Shown: positions 62,274 to 63,802 of the stretch, piece by piece | How positions within the stretch are numbered: position 1 is the stretch's first letter | Layout of the letters: the number at the start of each line of letters is the position of its first letter | Assembly (NCBI GenBank): GCA_039090855.1 | Contig: CM076991.1 | Coordinates: forward strand, 105,784,021-105,848,020 | From: Macrothele yani | Lineage: Eukaryota; Arthropoda; Arachnida; Araneae; Macrothelidae | Direction: 5' to 3' | Length of the DNA: 64,000 nucleotides | The notes under the pieces: generated by a model | Database searches by the model: none | Seen by the model: only the letters and a program-made list of their open reading frames with translations | What the model was told of the DNA's origin: nothing | Translations under genes and position numbers: made by a program

Positions 62274-62804
62274 CAGCGTAGACCATGGGAACATTATTTC
62301 TGCATTATTACAGAATTGTTAATGCAGTGATTTTTGAACACTTAGTATACTTTCATTCTTTTCATAACATGATTTACATATATTTCTGCTACCATGTGAA
62401 ATTTCTGCCCCATAATGTCATTTTGAGCCTTAAGTGTACCAAACATACATACCATTTGTTTTATCAATGAAAGTATCTCCATTCCAAAGGACTGTTAGGG
62501 ATGCTTGCACTTCTCCTACATCAGCTTCATAGGAATACTGTAAAGTTATATAAATACATGAGGCCATCAGTAAATTATCTTGGGTTAACAATTTAAATAA
62601 ATAACTTCATATCCATCAAACTTAACTATATCTGCATAAGAACATACTACTACTACGTGTATAGTAATAAAAGCTGTATTAATATAAGAAAACTAATAAA
62701 AATGTGTTTACCATGTTTTCAGCACATATCACAGTATTATCTCGAACTCTGGCAAAAACTCTTTCTTTTGCTCCTTCTATTTCAACAACGCACTGAAACC
62801 CTTC
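2149..62804 (-). CDS. PlexB: Plexin gene, partial (13 internal exons), probably plexin-B class
   Basis: Single-pass semaphorin receptor acting in axon guidance and cell adhesion; the cytoplasmic part is a GAP for Rap/Ras-type GTPases. Thirteen minus-strand exons with GT-AG borders join without a phase conflict into 1979 nt (about 659 codons). Order: extracellular segment before the last PSI, cysteine-rich PSI, four IPT/TIG domains, transmembrane helix, juxtamembrane coiled coil, first part of the GAP region. The 5' exons (Sema, PSI1) and the 3' exons (rest of GAP, Rho-binding domain) are outside the window. Arthropods have plexin-A and plexin-B; the motifs [15 protein letters not shown] and TLEDQKSF favour B. 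Introns reach about 13 kb and are full of transposon debris. No premature stop is seen in the joined exons. Family certain; subfamily inferred. Confidence 0.9.
2280..6060. other. Plexin intron 12-13, no gene or mobile element recognised
   Basis: AT-rich with poly-A/T runs and a ten-base G run near 4371. Open frames reach 114 codons on the minus strand (3952-4296) but show no motif. Confidence 0.65.
6061..6203 (-). CDS. PlexB: Plexin exon 12: start of cytoplasmic GAP region
   Basis: 143 nt encode [27 protein letters not shown], and [25 protein letters not shown] is a nearly invariant plexin motif. LDHR and FFPG replace the LDYR and LFPG forms usual in plexin-A, which favours class B. Acceptor tatag, donor gtaaaa. 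The intron upstream is about 12.7 kb. Confidence 0.97.
6711..7342. repeat. Direct tandem duplication, 327-bp period, two copies
   Basis: Copy 1 (6711-7037) and copy 2 (7038-7342) share long blocks such as actgactggtttctcaaaaa, gatctttaatcagttgaaaa and gactgaagcattcaatgagg, with scattered substitutions. Neither copy has a convincing reading frame. A GC-rich stretch without recognisable coding content follows (7350-7520). Confidence 0.9.
8130..8402 (-). pseudogene. Transposase C-terminal fragment, P/THAP9-like (tentative)
   Basis: A 90-codon minus ORF reads [17 protein letters not shown], then [17 protein letters not shown]. The F-x-R-x-RTFI-x-x-R-x-LN signature occurs near the C-terminus of P/THAP-type transposon proteins seen in many arthropod genomes. 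No other part of the protein is found nearby. The family assignment rests on one motif. Confidence 0.4.
8454..8492. repeat. Perfect 17-bp hairpin
   Basis: Left arm aagaaggatctttatcg (8454-8470), 5-base spacer, exact reverse complement at 8476-8492. Possibly the centre of a small foldback element; no flanking structure was recognised. Confidence 0.85.
8870..9295 (+). pseudogene. Tc1-like transposase relic, catalytic part
   Basis: The plus strand reads [50 protein letters not shown] and [14 protein letters not shown]. The order matches a Tc1-family transposase from before the second Asp to the final Glu. The Glu of NPIE is replaced by Ala and the usual QDN is MDD-Y, so the protein is dead. The N-terminal half is absent. 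Confidence 0.85.
9316..10175 (-). mobile_element. Penelope-like fragment with GIY-YIG ORF between inverted repeats
   Basis: The minus-strand ORF at 9918-9367 contains a GIY-YIG-type motif ([19 protein letters not shown]) preceded by a linker and, in another frame, 10067-9837. The fragment lies between imperfect inverted repeats of about 95 bp (9316-9410 and 10079-10175, sharing ggtcgtaggatga, aaagcta, ttaccata). Penelope-like elements often carry such terminal repeats, in direct or inverted orientation. The reverse transcriptase itself is absent. Confidence 0.7.
10232..10520 (+). repeat. Tc1-like 3'-end repeat, copy 1
   Basis: Starts with a decayed ESMP-type transposase C-terminus (gaatctatgccaaactgcat) and continues through a poly-A stretch to a distinctive pair of aaattatct-agtgatattt motifs. 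The same sequence recurs in reverse orientation at 15215-15510. No intact ORF. Confidence 0.7.
10521..11374. other. Unassigned intron sequence
   Basis: Apart from the (TG)n run nothing is recognised. 11200-11374 may be the 3' untranslated part of the LINE, since its gatatgta motif resembles copy 2. 12956-13779 is also featureless. Confidence 0.5.
10615..10647. repeat. (TG)n microsatellite
   Basis: About 16 uninterrupted tg units. The long ORFs that cross it on both strands are products of the dinucleotide run. Confidence 0.97.
11375..12955 (-). mobile_element. 5'-truncated non-LTR retrotransposon (LINE), decayed
   Basis: Minus-strand reverse transcriptase in order: [17 protein letters not shown] and [20 protein letters not shown] (12947-12651), [17 protein letters not shown] and [13 protein letters not shown] (12632-12423), a YADD motif in [17 protein letters not shown] (about 12225-12175), the thumb region with EFVHLGS and a GSKTWVLQ segment (12166-11756), and a C-terminal [18 protein letters not shown] plus a conserved tail (11619-11395). 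Several frameshifts and stops occur. A palindrome replaces part of the thumb/C-terminal junction. The same family recurs at 16622-17300. Confidence 0.9.
11610..11693. repeat. Perfect 39-bp palindrome inside the LINE
   Basis: Arms 11610-11648 and 11655-11693 are exact reverse complements around a 6-base loop (tattag). Each arm carries the LINE segment for W-F-G-H-V-E-R-M, so this piece is present once in each orientation. It looks like a local inverted duplication made during or after insertion. Confidence 0.95.
15215..15510 (-). repeat. Tc1-like 3'-end repeat, copy 2 (reverse orientation)
   Basis: The reverse complement matches 10232-10520 over most of its length, including the ESMP-type remnant, the cagtatgca segment, the poly-A tract and both aaattatct-agtgatattt motifs. 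It interrupts the motif array of 13780-18070. Confidence 0.7.
15571..15599 (-). ncRNA. Hammerhead-ribozyme-like core (partial, tentative)
   Basis: The minus strand has ctgatga, then a short stem (ggtag and ctacc around a 6-base loop), then gaac. This matches CUGAUGA-stem II-GAA of a hammerhead ribozyme except that the fourth base after stem II is C, not A. An upstream strand able to close stem III was not found. Penelope-like elements are known to carry such ribozymes. Confidence 0.3.
15780..16210 (-). pseudogene. hAT transposase C-terminal relic
   Basis: The minus strand reads [36 protein letters not shown], a stop, then [40 protein letters not shown] and a closing segment. The last part is the hAT dimerisation domain (normally T-x-x-x-ER-x-FS-x-LK-x-IK). 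One expected Ser is missing and a stop breaks the frame. The catalytic core is absent. Confidence 0.85.
16622..17480 (+). mobile_element. LINE copy 2, C-terminal half, same family as 11375-12955
   Basis: The plus strand reads the thumb region ([51 protein letters not shown]), an [20 protein letters not shown] stretch, and a [18 protein letters not shown] tail ending at atacggcaacagtaagtaaa, the end used by the first copy. The 3' region carries two copies of a ggagctaa-acagcttag-gatatgta block. Stops and frameshifts show it is dead. Confidence 0.88.
18939..19182 (-). CDS. PlexB: Plexin exon 11: transmembrane helix and juxtamembrane coiled coil
   Basis: 244 nt. [18 protein letters not shown] ends the extracellular part. 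The hydrophobic run [19 protein letters not shown] is the membrane helix, followed by a basic stop-transfer (RHKSS) and a heptad-like [18 protein letters not shown] coiled coil ending ECKQ. One base carries into exon 12. Acceptor tttag, donor gtatgt. Confidence 0.97.
19776..21304 (+). mobile_element. Complete Tc1/mariner element, 1529 bp, inserted in a Penelope-like element
   Basis: The 27-bp ends (cactgccagacaattgctaa... and, on the other strand, cactgctggacaattgctaa...) differ at two positions. A TA lies directly outside each end (19774-19775 and 21305-21306), the target-site duplication expected for this superfamily. The intact transposase fills most of the interior. Flanking sequence on both sides is Penelope reverse-transcriptase coding DNA on the minus strand, so this insertion is younger than the Penelope copy. 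Confidence 0.93.
20036..21055 (+). CDS. Intact Tc1-like DD34E transposase, 339 aa
   Basis: Cut-and-paste transposase. An N-terminal HTH (residues about 1-60: [30 protein letters not shown]) is followed by a second HTH with a [13 protein letters not shown] motif, then the catalytic core. The first Asp is in [10 protein letters not shown], the second in MDDNATCH, and the Glu in [11 protein letters not shown]; exactly 34 residues separate the second Asp from the Glu. The C-terminus is the usual [18 protein letters not shown]. Length is normal for Tc1 transposases, there is no internal stop, and the ORF lies between terminal inverted repeats at 19776 and 21304. It could be active; expression is unknown. 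Confidence 0.93.
   Translation: MSFRHHLDDFTRGRIEEGRKITDVAREFDVSHSVVSRLWKSFQTNGECSKRHGGGCAHSTTPAEDWYIVLSTKRHRRSTASEVANQFMAATGKRISRKTVARRLHEGGLYTRHPVVCIPLSIRHRTARLQWCHQHRNWTDNDWSAVLFSDESRYSLSSDCRRQLIWRDSGTAYCPANIKERDRYPTCSVMIWAGIMINGRTSLYVLPTGTMTGQQYINDVLLPHVRMFRGAVGDRFIFMDDNATCHRTVAVQECLESEDIQRVVWPACSPDLNPIENVWDVLGRSLASRQCPPINKDTLICALTEEWDKLPQQLLDNVVQSMTRRVESCIALHGGHIPY
22011..23132. other. Unassigned intron sequence
   Basis: Contains a 104-codon plus-strand ORF at 22454-22768 ([20 protein letters not shown]...) with no known motif and AT-driven codon content. 18071-18938 and 24660-25433 also hold nothing recognisable. Confidence 0.5.
23133..23309 (-). CDS. PlexB: Plexin exon 10: IPT4
   Basis: Exactly 59 codons: [35 protein letters not shown], then a linker ending NLPMVV. 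The G-x-N-L/M start and the Q-L-V-C-x-P-P motif are standard for the last plexin IPT. Acceptor tttag, donor gtaagc. Confidence 0.95.
23477..24657. mobile_element. Pogo/Tigger-derived non-autonomous element, copy A
   Basis: The ends are inverted (ccgtaattttcatcat; other end, reversed, ccataattttcgtcat) and each is flanked by TA. Repeated ataatccgca words sit near both ends. The minus-strand interior retains a start like that of copy C (MSLKR.. and [10 protein letters not shown]) with frameshifts. About 1.18 kb. Two further copies lie at 29191-30375 (reverse) and 39522-40545 (truncated). Confidence 0.8.
25434..26690 (-). pseudogene. Mariner/SETMAR-type element, decayed
   Basis: The minus strand starts near 26690 with a mariner HTH ([11 protein letters not shown]..., [29 protein letters not shown]), continues to [20 protein letters not shown] near 26140, then [20 protein letters not shown] and [20 protein letters not shown]. 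The Asp motifs are present, but stops, frameshifts and an A-run at 25980 break the protein. The 3' terminus at 25434 begins cagggtgattataaatt; the opposite terminus is lost at the TA microsatellite. Confidence 0.85.
26701..26728. repeat. (TA)n microsatellite used as Tc1 target
   Basis: tata run with one interruption; the Tc1 element begins right after it. The matching tatata on the far side (28132-28142) suggests insertion into a longer TA tract. Confidence 0.9.
26729..28131 (+). mobile_element. Tc1-like element, 1403 bp, full length
   Basis: The ends read cactgctggccacccaaa in both orientations, identical for 18 bp and similar for about 27. A TA lies outside each end. The transposase frame from 26961 to 28001 is uninterrupted by frameshift and is closed only by four TGA codons. 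Its base composition is visibly more GC- and CpG-rich than the surrounding intron. Confidence 0.92.
26961..28001 (+). pseudogene. Tc1-like DD34E transposase frame with four in-frame TGA codons
   Basis: The frame opens at ATG 26961 ([20 protein letters not shown]...), runs through paired HTH regions, and reaches [21 protein letters not shown] and [10 protein letters not shown]; 34 residues lie between the second Asp and the Glu. It ends SHGSHTNY at 28001, 346 codons in all. Stops are TGA at 27078, 27099, 27177 and 27339; at least two sit where related transposases have Arg. No TAA, TAG or frameshift was found. The intact part from 27348 holds the whole catalytic domain. Confidence 0.88.
28148..28732 (+). 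pseudogene. Tc1-like transposase relic abutting the previous element
   Basis: The plus strand reads [50 protein letters not shown], then a C-terminal [20 protein letters not shown] in shifted frames. It ends with cacttcagtgta, a Tc1-style terminus. The 40-bp segment before QQDN is duplicated in tandem (28331-28413). Several stops and frameshifts. Confidence 0.85.
28331..28413. repeat. Tandem duplication of about 40 bp in the Tc1 relic
   Basis: The block ccagtggcaatgatgtattc...gataattgcccat occurs twice with two small differences, duplicating the codons for V-F-Q-Q-D-N. Confidence 0.9.
28880..29105 (-). pseudogene. Helitron helicase C-terminal relic
   Basis: Minus-strand frames give [20 protein letters not shown] and, after a +1 shift, [20 protein letters not shown]. 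These correspond to the A-M-T-I-N-K-S-Q-G-Q-T-F and H-G-Q-L-Y-V-A-x-S-R-V motifs of the PIF1-type helicase at the end of Helitron Rep/Hel proteins. No Rep domain or Helitron terminus was identified. Confidence 0.65.
29119..29190. repeat. Hairpin, about 30-bp arms
   Basis: gaaaatcaacaccccc...ctactgaaa pairs with ttcagtaagagg...gtgttgattttg across a short loop. It ends exactly where pogo-derived copy B starts. Confidence 0.75.
29191..30375. mobile_element. Pogo/Tigger-derived non-autonomous element, copy B (reverse)
   Basis: Begins ccataatttttgtcgtataa and ends gaaaactatgg, the same inverted ends as copy A in opposite orientation. The interior carries the [15 protein letters not shown] transposase N-terminus on the plus strand near 29660-29760, then stops. 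The flanks read tg on both sides rather than ta. It directly abuts the foldback element at 30378. Confidence 0.78.
30378..31520. mobile_element. Foldback element, 1143 bp with about 332-bp inverted arms
   Basis: The left arm 30378-30711 and right arm 31190-31520 are near-complete reverse complements; the outermost bases (aattttggcaagatatcgca) are identical. The 478-bp centre has no long ORF but contains a degenerate hammerhead-like core on the minus strand. No transposase is encoded. The right flank returns to single-copy-looking sequence. Confidence 0.9.
30995..31028 (-). ncRNA. Degenerate hammerhead-ribozyme-like core in the foldback centre
   Basis: The minus strand reads ctggaga, a stem-loop (ggcc and ggc-like strands around cacgaaaaatgtga), then gaaacgcgt. 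The layout is CUGANGA-stem II-GAAAC, with the A of CUGA changed to G. Penelope-like elements and retrozymes carry hammerheads of this style. One core base differs, so self-cleavage is doubtful. Confidence 0.4.
31521..32368. other. Unassigned intron sequence with a 111-codon ORF
   Basis: The plus ORF at 31598-31933 reads [20 protein letters not shown] and later [20 protein letters not shown]. It is less AT-rich than the surroundings and could be transposon-derived, but no family is recognised. 32639-33579 shows nothing. Confidence 0.4.
32369..32638 (-). CDS. PlexB: Plexin exon 9: end of IPT3 and link to IPT4
   Basis: Exactly 90 codons. [17 protein letters not shown] closes IPT3; [10 protein letters not shown] is the conserved GF-MD strand; [10 protein letters not shown] and the G-I-K-L-Y-K-G element lead into IPT4. 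Acceptor tgtag, donor gtaagt. This is the longest plexin exon in the window. Confidence 0.95.
33580..33740 (-). mobile_element. Short Penelope-like GIY-YIG relic
   Basis: The minus strand reads [20 protein letters not shown] and a following HNVRHT segment before a stop. This resembles the Y-x-G-Q-T-G-R-x-L-x-R-x-x-E-H-K core of Penelope nucleases with the Arg and Glu-His positions lost. Short and decayed, so moderate confidence only. Confidence 0.45.
33990..34330 (+). pseudogene. Reverse-transcriptase fragment (tentative)
   Basis: The plus ORF at 34002 reads [20 protein letters not shown], a decayed form of the L-R-Y-A-D-D-x-x-V-x-x-E-S-x-E-D-L stretch around the catalytic YADD of LINE reverse transcriptases. 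The remainder has no clear match. Low confidence. Confidence 0.35.
34952..35069. repeat. Inverted repeat, about 32-bp arms
   Basis: tcacctcagtgttcatttct...tgcaagtatctg pairs with caaatacatgcaagaaatga...atactgaggtga, with a spacer of about 50 bp. Small foldback of unknown origin. Confidence 0.75.
35171..35232. repeat. Hairpin related to the palindrome around the mariner at 42855-44320
   Basis: caaacagaagtcatcgctct pairs with agagtgatgtcttctgtttg across a loop. The segment tcgctctttccatgttt also occurs in the right flank arm at 44295-44315, so both may belong to one short palindromic repeat family. Confidence 0.6.
35440..35470. repeat. (ATT)n microsatellite
   Basis: Ten or so uninterrupted att units. 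Confidence 0.95.
36055..36960 (-). mobile_element. AT-rich LINE relic, C-terminal reverse-transcriptase region
   Basis: Minus-strand frames give [18 protein letters not shown], then a [17 protein letters not shown] segment, FIRRIDLKY, and a C-terminal [19 protein letters not shown]. These follow the usual LINE order (H-x-x-W-x-x-H-I, Y-G-x-x-x-W-G, x-F-W-N-x-L-P). A (catttcattt) run at about 36085-36110 marks the probable 3' tail. Many stops. Confidence 0.7.
37539..37849. repeat. Inverted repeat, 41-bp arms, 229-bp spacer
   Basis: Left arm 37539-37579 (tggaatataatgccaatatt...) and right arm 37809-37849 differ at about three positions. The spacer is AT-rich without an ORF. A small MITE-like structure. 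Confidence 0.8.
38193..38289 (-). CDS. PlexB: Plexin exon 8: IPT3 core
   Basis: 97 nt: the first base completes a Ser codon, then [20 protein letters not shown] and a segment ending DLVNET. The G-T-N-L element with a QQPRM-type strand matches plexin IPT3. Acceptor tttcag, donor gtaagt. Confidence 0.95.
38900..39200 (-). pseudogene. Mariner N-terminal relic (tentative)
   Basis: Minus-strand frames contain [16 protein letters not shown] and a following NIYQCK segment, like the E-D-x-P-R-x-G-R-P-x-T linker between the HTH domains of mariner transposases. The downstream region to 38600 has only faint similarity. Confidence 0.4.
39522..40545. mobile_element. Pogo/Tigger-derived element, copy C, truncated by a LINE
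   Basis: Starts after TA with ccgtaatttttgtcatatta. The minus strand at 40160-40047 encodes [20 protein letters not shown] and [16 protein letters not shown], the beginning of a CENP-B/pogo-type helix-turn-helix. The distal inverted end seen in copy A is missing; LINE sequence begins at about 40546. Confidence 0.8.
40546..41035 (+). mobile_element. LINE fragment with YADH box
   Basis: The plus strand reads [20 protein letters not shown] and [11 protein letters not shown], then in other frames [20 protein letters not shown] and [13 protein letters not shown]. This is the catalytic YADD region (second D changed to H) and thumb of a LINE reverse transcriptase. It starts abruptly inside pogo-derived copy C. 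Confidence 0.8.
41885..42061 (-). CDS. PlexB: Plexin exon 7: end of IPT2, start of IPT3
   Basis: 177 nt read [13 protein letters not shown], then [18 protein letters not shown] closing IPT2, then [15 protein letters not shown] opening IPT3. The phase is consistent with exons 6 and 8. Acceptor ttccag, donor gtattt. Confidence 0.95.
42976..44258 (-). mobile_element. Mariner element, full length with TIRs and TA duplication
   Basis: The ends ttaggagtgcaacttaattc and, reversed, ttaggtgtgcaacttaattc are 26-bp terminal inverted repeats ending at ggcc; ta flanks both (42974-42975, 44259-44260). The length of 1283 bp is standard for mariner. Confidence 0.92.
43050..44180 (-). pseudogene. Mariner DD34D transposase, frameshifted
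   Basis: The minus strand starts [16 protein letters not shown] near 44180, has stops in the first HTH, then 43848-43339 is open: [20 protein letters not shown] (HTH), [20 protein letters not shown] (first Asp), and [11 protein letters not shown] shift leads into the frame at 43409-42780 with [16 protein letters not shown] (second Asp) and FAPSDYHLF (third Asp), 34 residues apart. All three catalytic Asp codons are present but not in one frame. Confidence 0.9.
44321..45141. other. Unassigned intron sequence
   Basis: No exon, repeat or transposase motif seen. The same holds for 41036-41884, 42062-42854, 45513-46599 and 47241-47639. Confidence 0.55.
45142..45278 (-). CDS. PlexB: Plexin exon 6: first half of IPT2
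   Basis: 137 nt read [20 protein letters not shown], then a TNLNIG motif and DDLPCRVER. The GPxSGGT motif marks the start of an IPT domain. Acceptor tttcag, donor gtaatg; the last codon (Arg) is split with exon 7. Confidence 0.95.
45465..45512. repeat. Hairpin, 17-bp arms
   Basis: attatgttctacatgtg and cacatgtagaacagaat pair around a 14-base loop with one mismatch. It lies in the intron upstream of plexin exon 6. Confidence 0.8.
46600..47240 (+). pseudogene. Pogo/Tigger (jerky-like) transposase C-terminal relic
   Basis: The plus ORF at 46751-47173 reads [34 protein letters not shown] and [19 protein letters not shown]. The W-x-x-x-W-P, G-x-x-x-x-x-x-D-I-x-E-L and L-x-x-E-x-L-x-x-L elements match the acidic C-terminus of Tigger/jerky proteins. 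Upstream frames ([12 protein letters not shown]) extend it a little. The DDE catalytic domain is missing, so the open frame is not a gene in its own right. Confidence 0.65.
47640..47745 (-). CDS. PlexB: Plexin exon 5: second half of IPT1
   Basis: 106 nt read [19 protein letters not shown] to EKFHYK. The I/VVC motif followed by GP and a closing aromatic pair is the usual C-terminal half of plexin IPT1. The donor gttcgt is weak at +3 but keeps GT; the phase fits both neighbours. Confidence 0.92.
48184..48210. repeat. (CA)n microsatellite
   Basis: Thirteen or so ca units. Confidence 0.95.
48613..48674. repeat. 30-bp tandem duplication
   Basis: The unit acaaatggagttgcaaatgg-agattcttgt occurs twice in a row, and is itself partly repetitive (caaatggag). 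Confidence 0.9.
48900..49607 (-). pseudogene. Tc1-like element relic, N-terminal half
   Basis: The minus strand starts with a Tc1-style end cacaccagacaaaatattag at 49607, then [20 protein letters not shown] and [18 protein letters not shown] (first HTH), and later a decayed second HTH and a [18 protein letters not shown] stretch near the first Asp. Sequence after the first Asp is missing. Stops and frameshifts throughout. Confidence 0.75.
49677..49883. mobile_element. Palindromic MITE, 207 bp, 87-bp arms
   Basis: Arms 49677-49763 and 49797-49883 are near-perfect reverse complements (tttacttaattctattttaa...gtttctggcct) around a 33-base loop. No ORF. The small size and terminal symmetry are typical of a MITE or a snap-back element; no clear target duplication was identified. 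Confidence 0.85.
50703..51879 (-). mobile_element. Tc1-like element, full length, frameshifted transposase
   Basis: The ends both read cactgaagagc, with TA outside each (50701-50702, 51880-51881). Minus-strand transposase order: [20 protein letters not shown] (first HTH), [20 protein letters not shown] and [20 protein letters not shown] (second HTH), [15 protein letters not shown] (first Asp, other frame), QQDNAPCH (second Asp), then a C-terminal part in mixed frames. More decayed than the elements at 26729 and 53811. GC content is higher than in the host intron. Confidence 0.88.
52257..53236. mobile_element. hAT-type non-autonomous element, 980 bp (tentative)
   Basis: The termini cagggtcagcaac and gttgctgatccctg are inverted copies with one indel, in the style of hAT ends (CAGGG...). 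The interior has no transposase. The flanking octamers are only partly alike, so a target duplication is not established. Confidence 0.6.
53409..53554 (-). CDS. PlexB: Plexin exon 4: first half of IPT1
   Basis: 146 nt start [20 protein letters not shown], the classic entry to an IPT/TIG immunoglobulin-like fold, continue to [13 protein letters not shown], and leave two bases (AG) that complete an Arg codon in exon 5. Acceptor catag, donor gtaaac. Confidence 0.95.
53811..55029 (+). mobile_element. Tc1-like element, 1219 bp, nearly intact
   Basis: The 29-bp terminal inverted repeats (cactatctaccaacaagtaa... and cactatccaccaacaagtaa...) differ at one base; TA flanks both ends (53809-53810, 55030-55031). 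A single transposase frame spans the interior with two TGA codons. It sits in the intron between plexin exons 3 and 4, in the opposite orientation to the gene. Confidence 0.95.
53899..54966 (+). pseudogene. Tc1-like DD34E transposase frame with two in-frame TGA codons
   Basis: One frame of 356 codons. HTH1: [20 protein letters not shown] and [21 protein letters not shown]-type hook follows the first TGA (54103). HTH2: [20 protein letters not shown]. The second TGA (54352) follows TWCKER. Catalytic motifs: [23 protein letters not shown] and [14 protein letters not shown], with 34 residues between the second Asp and Glu. It ends [18 protein letters not shown]. No frameshift. The residue after the first Asp is Lys instead of the usual Glu. 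Confidence 0.9.
56106..56180. repeat. 32-bp tandem repeat, about 2.4 copies
   Basis: The unit tgtttaattaattaggcttc-atagctatttac is repeated twice in full plus the start of a third. Confidence 0.9.
57767..57891. repeat. Palindrome, 55-bp arms, 15-base loop
   Basis: aaacatctaatatgggtttt...aataacgcaa (57767-57821) pairs with ttgcgttacttaatta...catattagatgttt (57837-57891), with a few mismatches. A MITE-like snap-back repeat. Confidence 0.85.
58440..58655 (+). mobile_element. Old SINE copy, same family as 63575-63802
   Basis: gagcaactctaaagg..., ataagcagtc, aactggttccagggcag, gccagtg and taagacaaat align in order with the body of the SINE at 63575 in the inverse sense. The tRNA-like head is eroded but its direction is recognisable. 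Confidence 0.65.
59419..59591 (-). CDS. PlexB: Plexin exon 3: PSI cysteine-rich domain
   Basis: 173 nt encode [10 protein letters not shown] followed by a PSI-type cysteine pattern ([20 protein letters not shown]) and end at PHIDW in phase 0. Acceptor ttttag, donor gtaaga. PSI domains are small disulfide knots that position the Sema and IPT domains in plexins, semaphorins and integrins. Confidence 0.95.
59592..60726. other. Intron between plexin exons 2 and 3, proximal part
   Basis: A 94-codon plus ORF (59765-60049) and a 68-codon minus ORF (60096-60302) have no recognisable motif. 62805-63574 upstream of exon 1 also shows no exon in a compatible phase. Confidence 0.5.
60727..61291 (+). mobile_element. 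Mariner-derived deletion element, 565 bp
   Basis: The ends cggggtgattcataaagaag and, reversed, cagggtgattcataaagaag are inverted repeats of about 30 bp with two mismatches; TA lies outside both. A 90-codon ORF (60900-61172) begins [20 protein letters not shown] and keeps a mariner-type HTH start ([13 protein letters not shown]), then diverges. The catalytic domain is missing, so it depends on a transposase supplied elsewhere. Confidence 0.85.
61530..61890 (-). mobile_element. LINE C-terminal relic
   Basis: Minus-strand frames contain [45 protein letters not shown] and a [20 protein letters not shown] segment. The W-x-G-H-V-A-R and G-R-W-x-D-x-I motifs are the usual tail of LINE-encoded proteins downstream of the reverse transcriptase. 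Not the same family as 11375-12955 by eye. Confidence 0.7.
62114..62320. repeat. Three tandem units with (CA)n spacers
   Basis: The unit aggtcagcgtagaccatggg-aacattacttctgaattattac occurs three times, separated by ca runs of increasing length (the longest about 62234-62270). The third copy differs slightly. A minisatellite-microsatellite hybrid, 130 bp upstream (+ coordinate) of plexin exon 2. Confidence 0.93.
62453..62537 (-). CDS. PlexB: Plexin exon 2: extracellular, WNGD motif
   Basis: 85 nt read [11 protein letters not shown]...[15 protein letters not shown], leaving one base (G) that combines with the next exon to form a Val codon. WNG is a plexin hallmark just before the last PSI domain. 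The acceptor is tttacag and the donor gtatgt. Confidence 0.9.
62712..62804 (-). CDS. PlexB: Plexin exon 1 of window: extracellular segment before last PSI
   Basis: Thirty-one codons in phase 0, from [11 protein letters not shown] to VICAENM. The acceptor is ttgcag and the donor gtaaac. The F-x-C plus E-x-E-G pattern matches the plexin stretch that precedes the last PSI domain. The next upstream exon must end in phase 0 and was not found up to 64000. Confidence 0.9.
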
Positions 62805-63574
62805 CTGCAATAAATAAATAAATAGCAATTTTTTACATGTAAATTTTACCATATATTTTTTAAAAATCTTAAAAGCAATATATTTTAAAATCATCTAAAA
62901 ATTGAAACATAAATTACTTACACTGGAATATGAAGGCATGTAGCAATATCATTTTCATGTGATAACTTTTCAAAATGTTCGAAAGGATATACTGCATTTC
63001 AGTAAGGAATGACTAAATCAGATGCGTCCACACAAATTTTTCTAAACTTCAATAAGGAATAATGAGTAAACCAGAAATGTTCAGACTGTGATTGTGCAGT
63101 TTCCACAAATAAGTCGTTTCTTAATGGCTGATTGTTAGGTCTGGGACACAGGCCACAGATGGACTAACCTGACCCACCATTTCTGCAAAAAGAATAAAAT
63201 AAAGCTTGCTCCAAACTGTTTGTGAAAGTGTACTTTAGTTATTTACTATGGACCTACGCATTTTCTCATCATTATGGACATCTTCCAAAACATGTGAAAA
63301 GTGTAATGTATGCAGTTTTCTCCCACTAATACCAGAAAAAAATTTCATGCATGTGGGGAGTGAATCATGCTGTCAAGACTAGTAAGGGACACCCAGTAAT
63401 GTTGATTTTAAAATGTGAACTGTAATATCTTCATGTGCTAAATCCATTTTTATTCTTCCAGGTTTATTAATACTACTCTGACTCAGATCTGAATTATTAT
63501 TTTTTTTTTTTTTTTGTAATTTGCAGTAATATATTTTTAAGTGTACTTCTTTCAGGTTTTTTTTCCTTCTTTGA

Positions 63575-63802
63575 TTTTTTTTTTTTTTTTTATTGGAGGT
63601 TTAACTTAAACCACTGTGAGCAACTCAATGGGCTGTAAGCAGTCTCCCATTCCTAATTTAGGGTCACTGGTTCCAGAGAAGGGAGAGAGCCAGTGCCTTA
63701 AGACAAATACAACATCCATGCCTCACTGGGATTCGAACCCGGACCCTTCTCAGATTAATGGTCATAAGCCAGCGCTTAGACCACTACACCACTGAGGCGG
63801 CC
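63575..63802 (-). mobile_element. tRNA-derived SINE
   Basis: The minus strand starts ggccgcctcagtggtgtagt, a tRNA-like 5' end with an A-box (tggtgtagtgg, 63781-63791) and a B-box (gggttcgaatccc, 63728-63740), then a tRNA-unrelated body (aaggcactggctctctccct, ggaaccagtgaccctaaatt) and ends in an A-rich tail (63575-63592). Internal RNA polymerase III promoter layout. A degraded relative lies at 58440-58655. Confidence 0.9.

Noticed and set aside
62926..63000. A further upstream plexin exon (minus strand, DIATCLHIP before a gtaagt donor)
   Set aside because: It would end with two extra bases, incompatible with the phase-0 start of the exon at 62804, and the peptide lacks plexin motifs.
63720..63802. 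A functional tRNA gene on the minus strand
   Set aside because: A- and B-boxes are present, but the sequence runs into a SINE body and A-rich tail and has an eroded relative at 58440; a clean cloverleaf 3' acceptor was not found.
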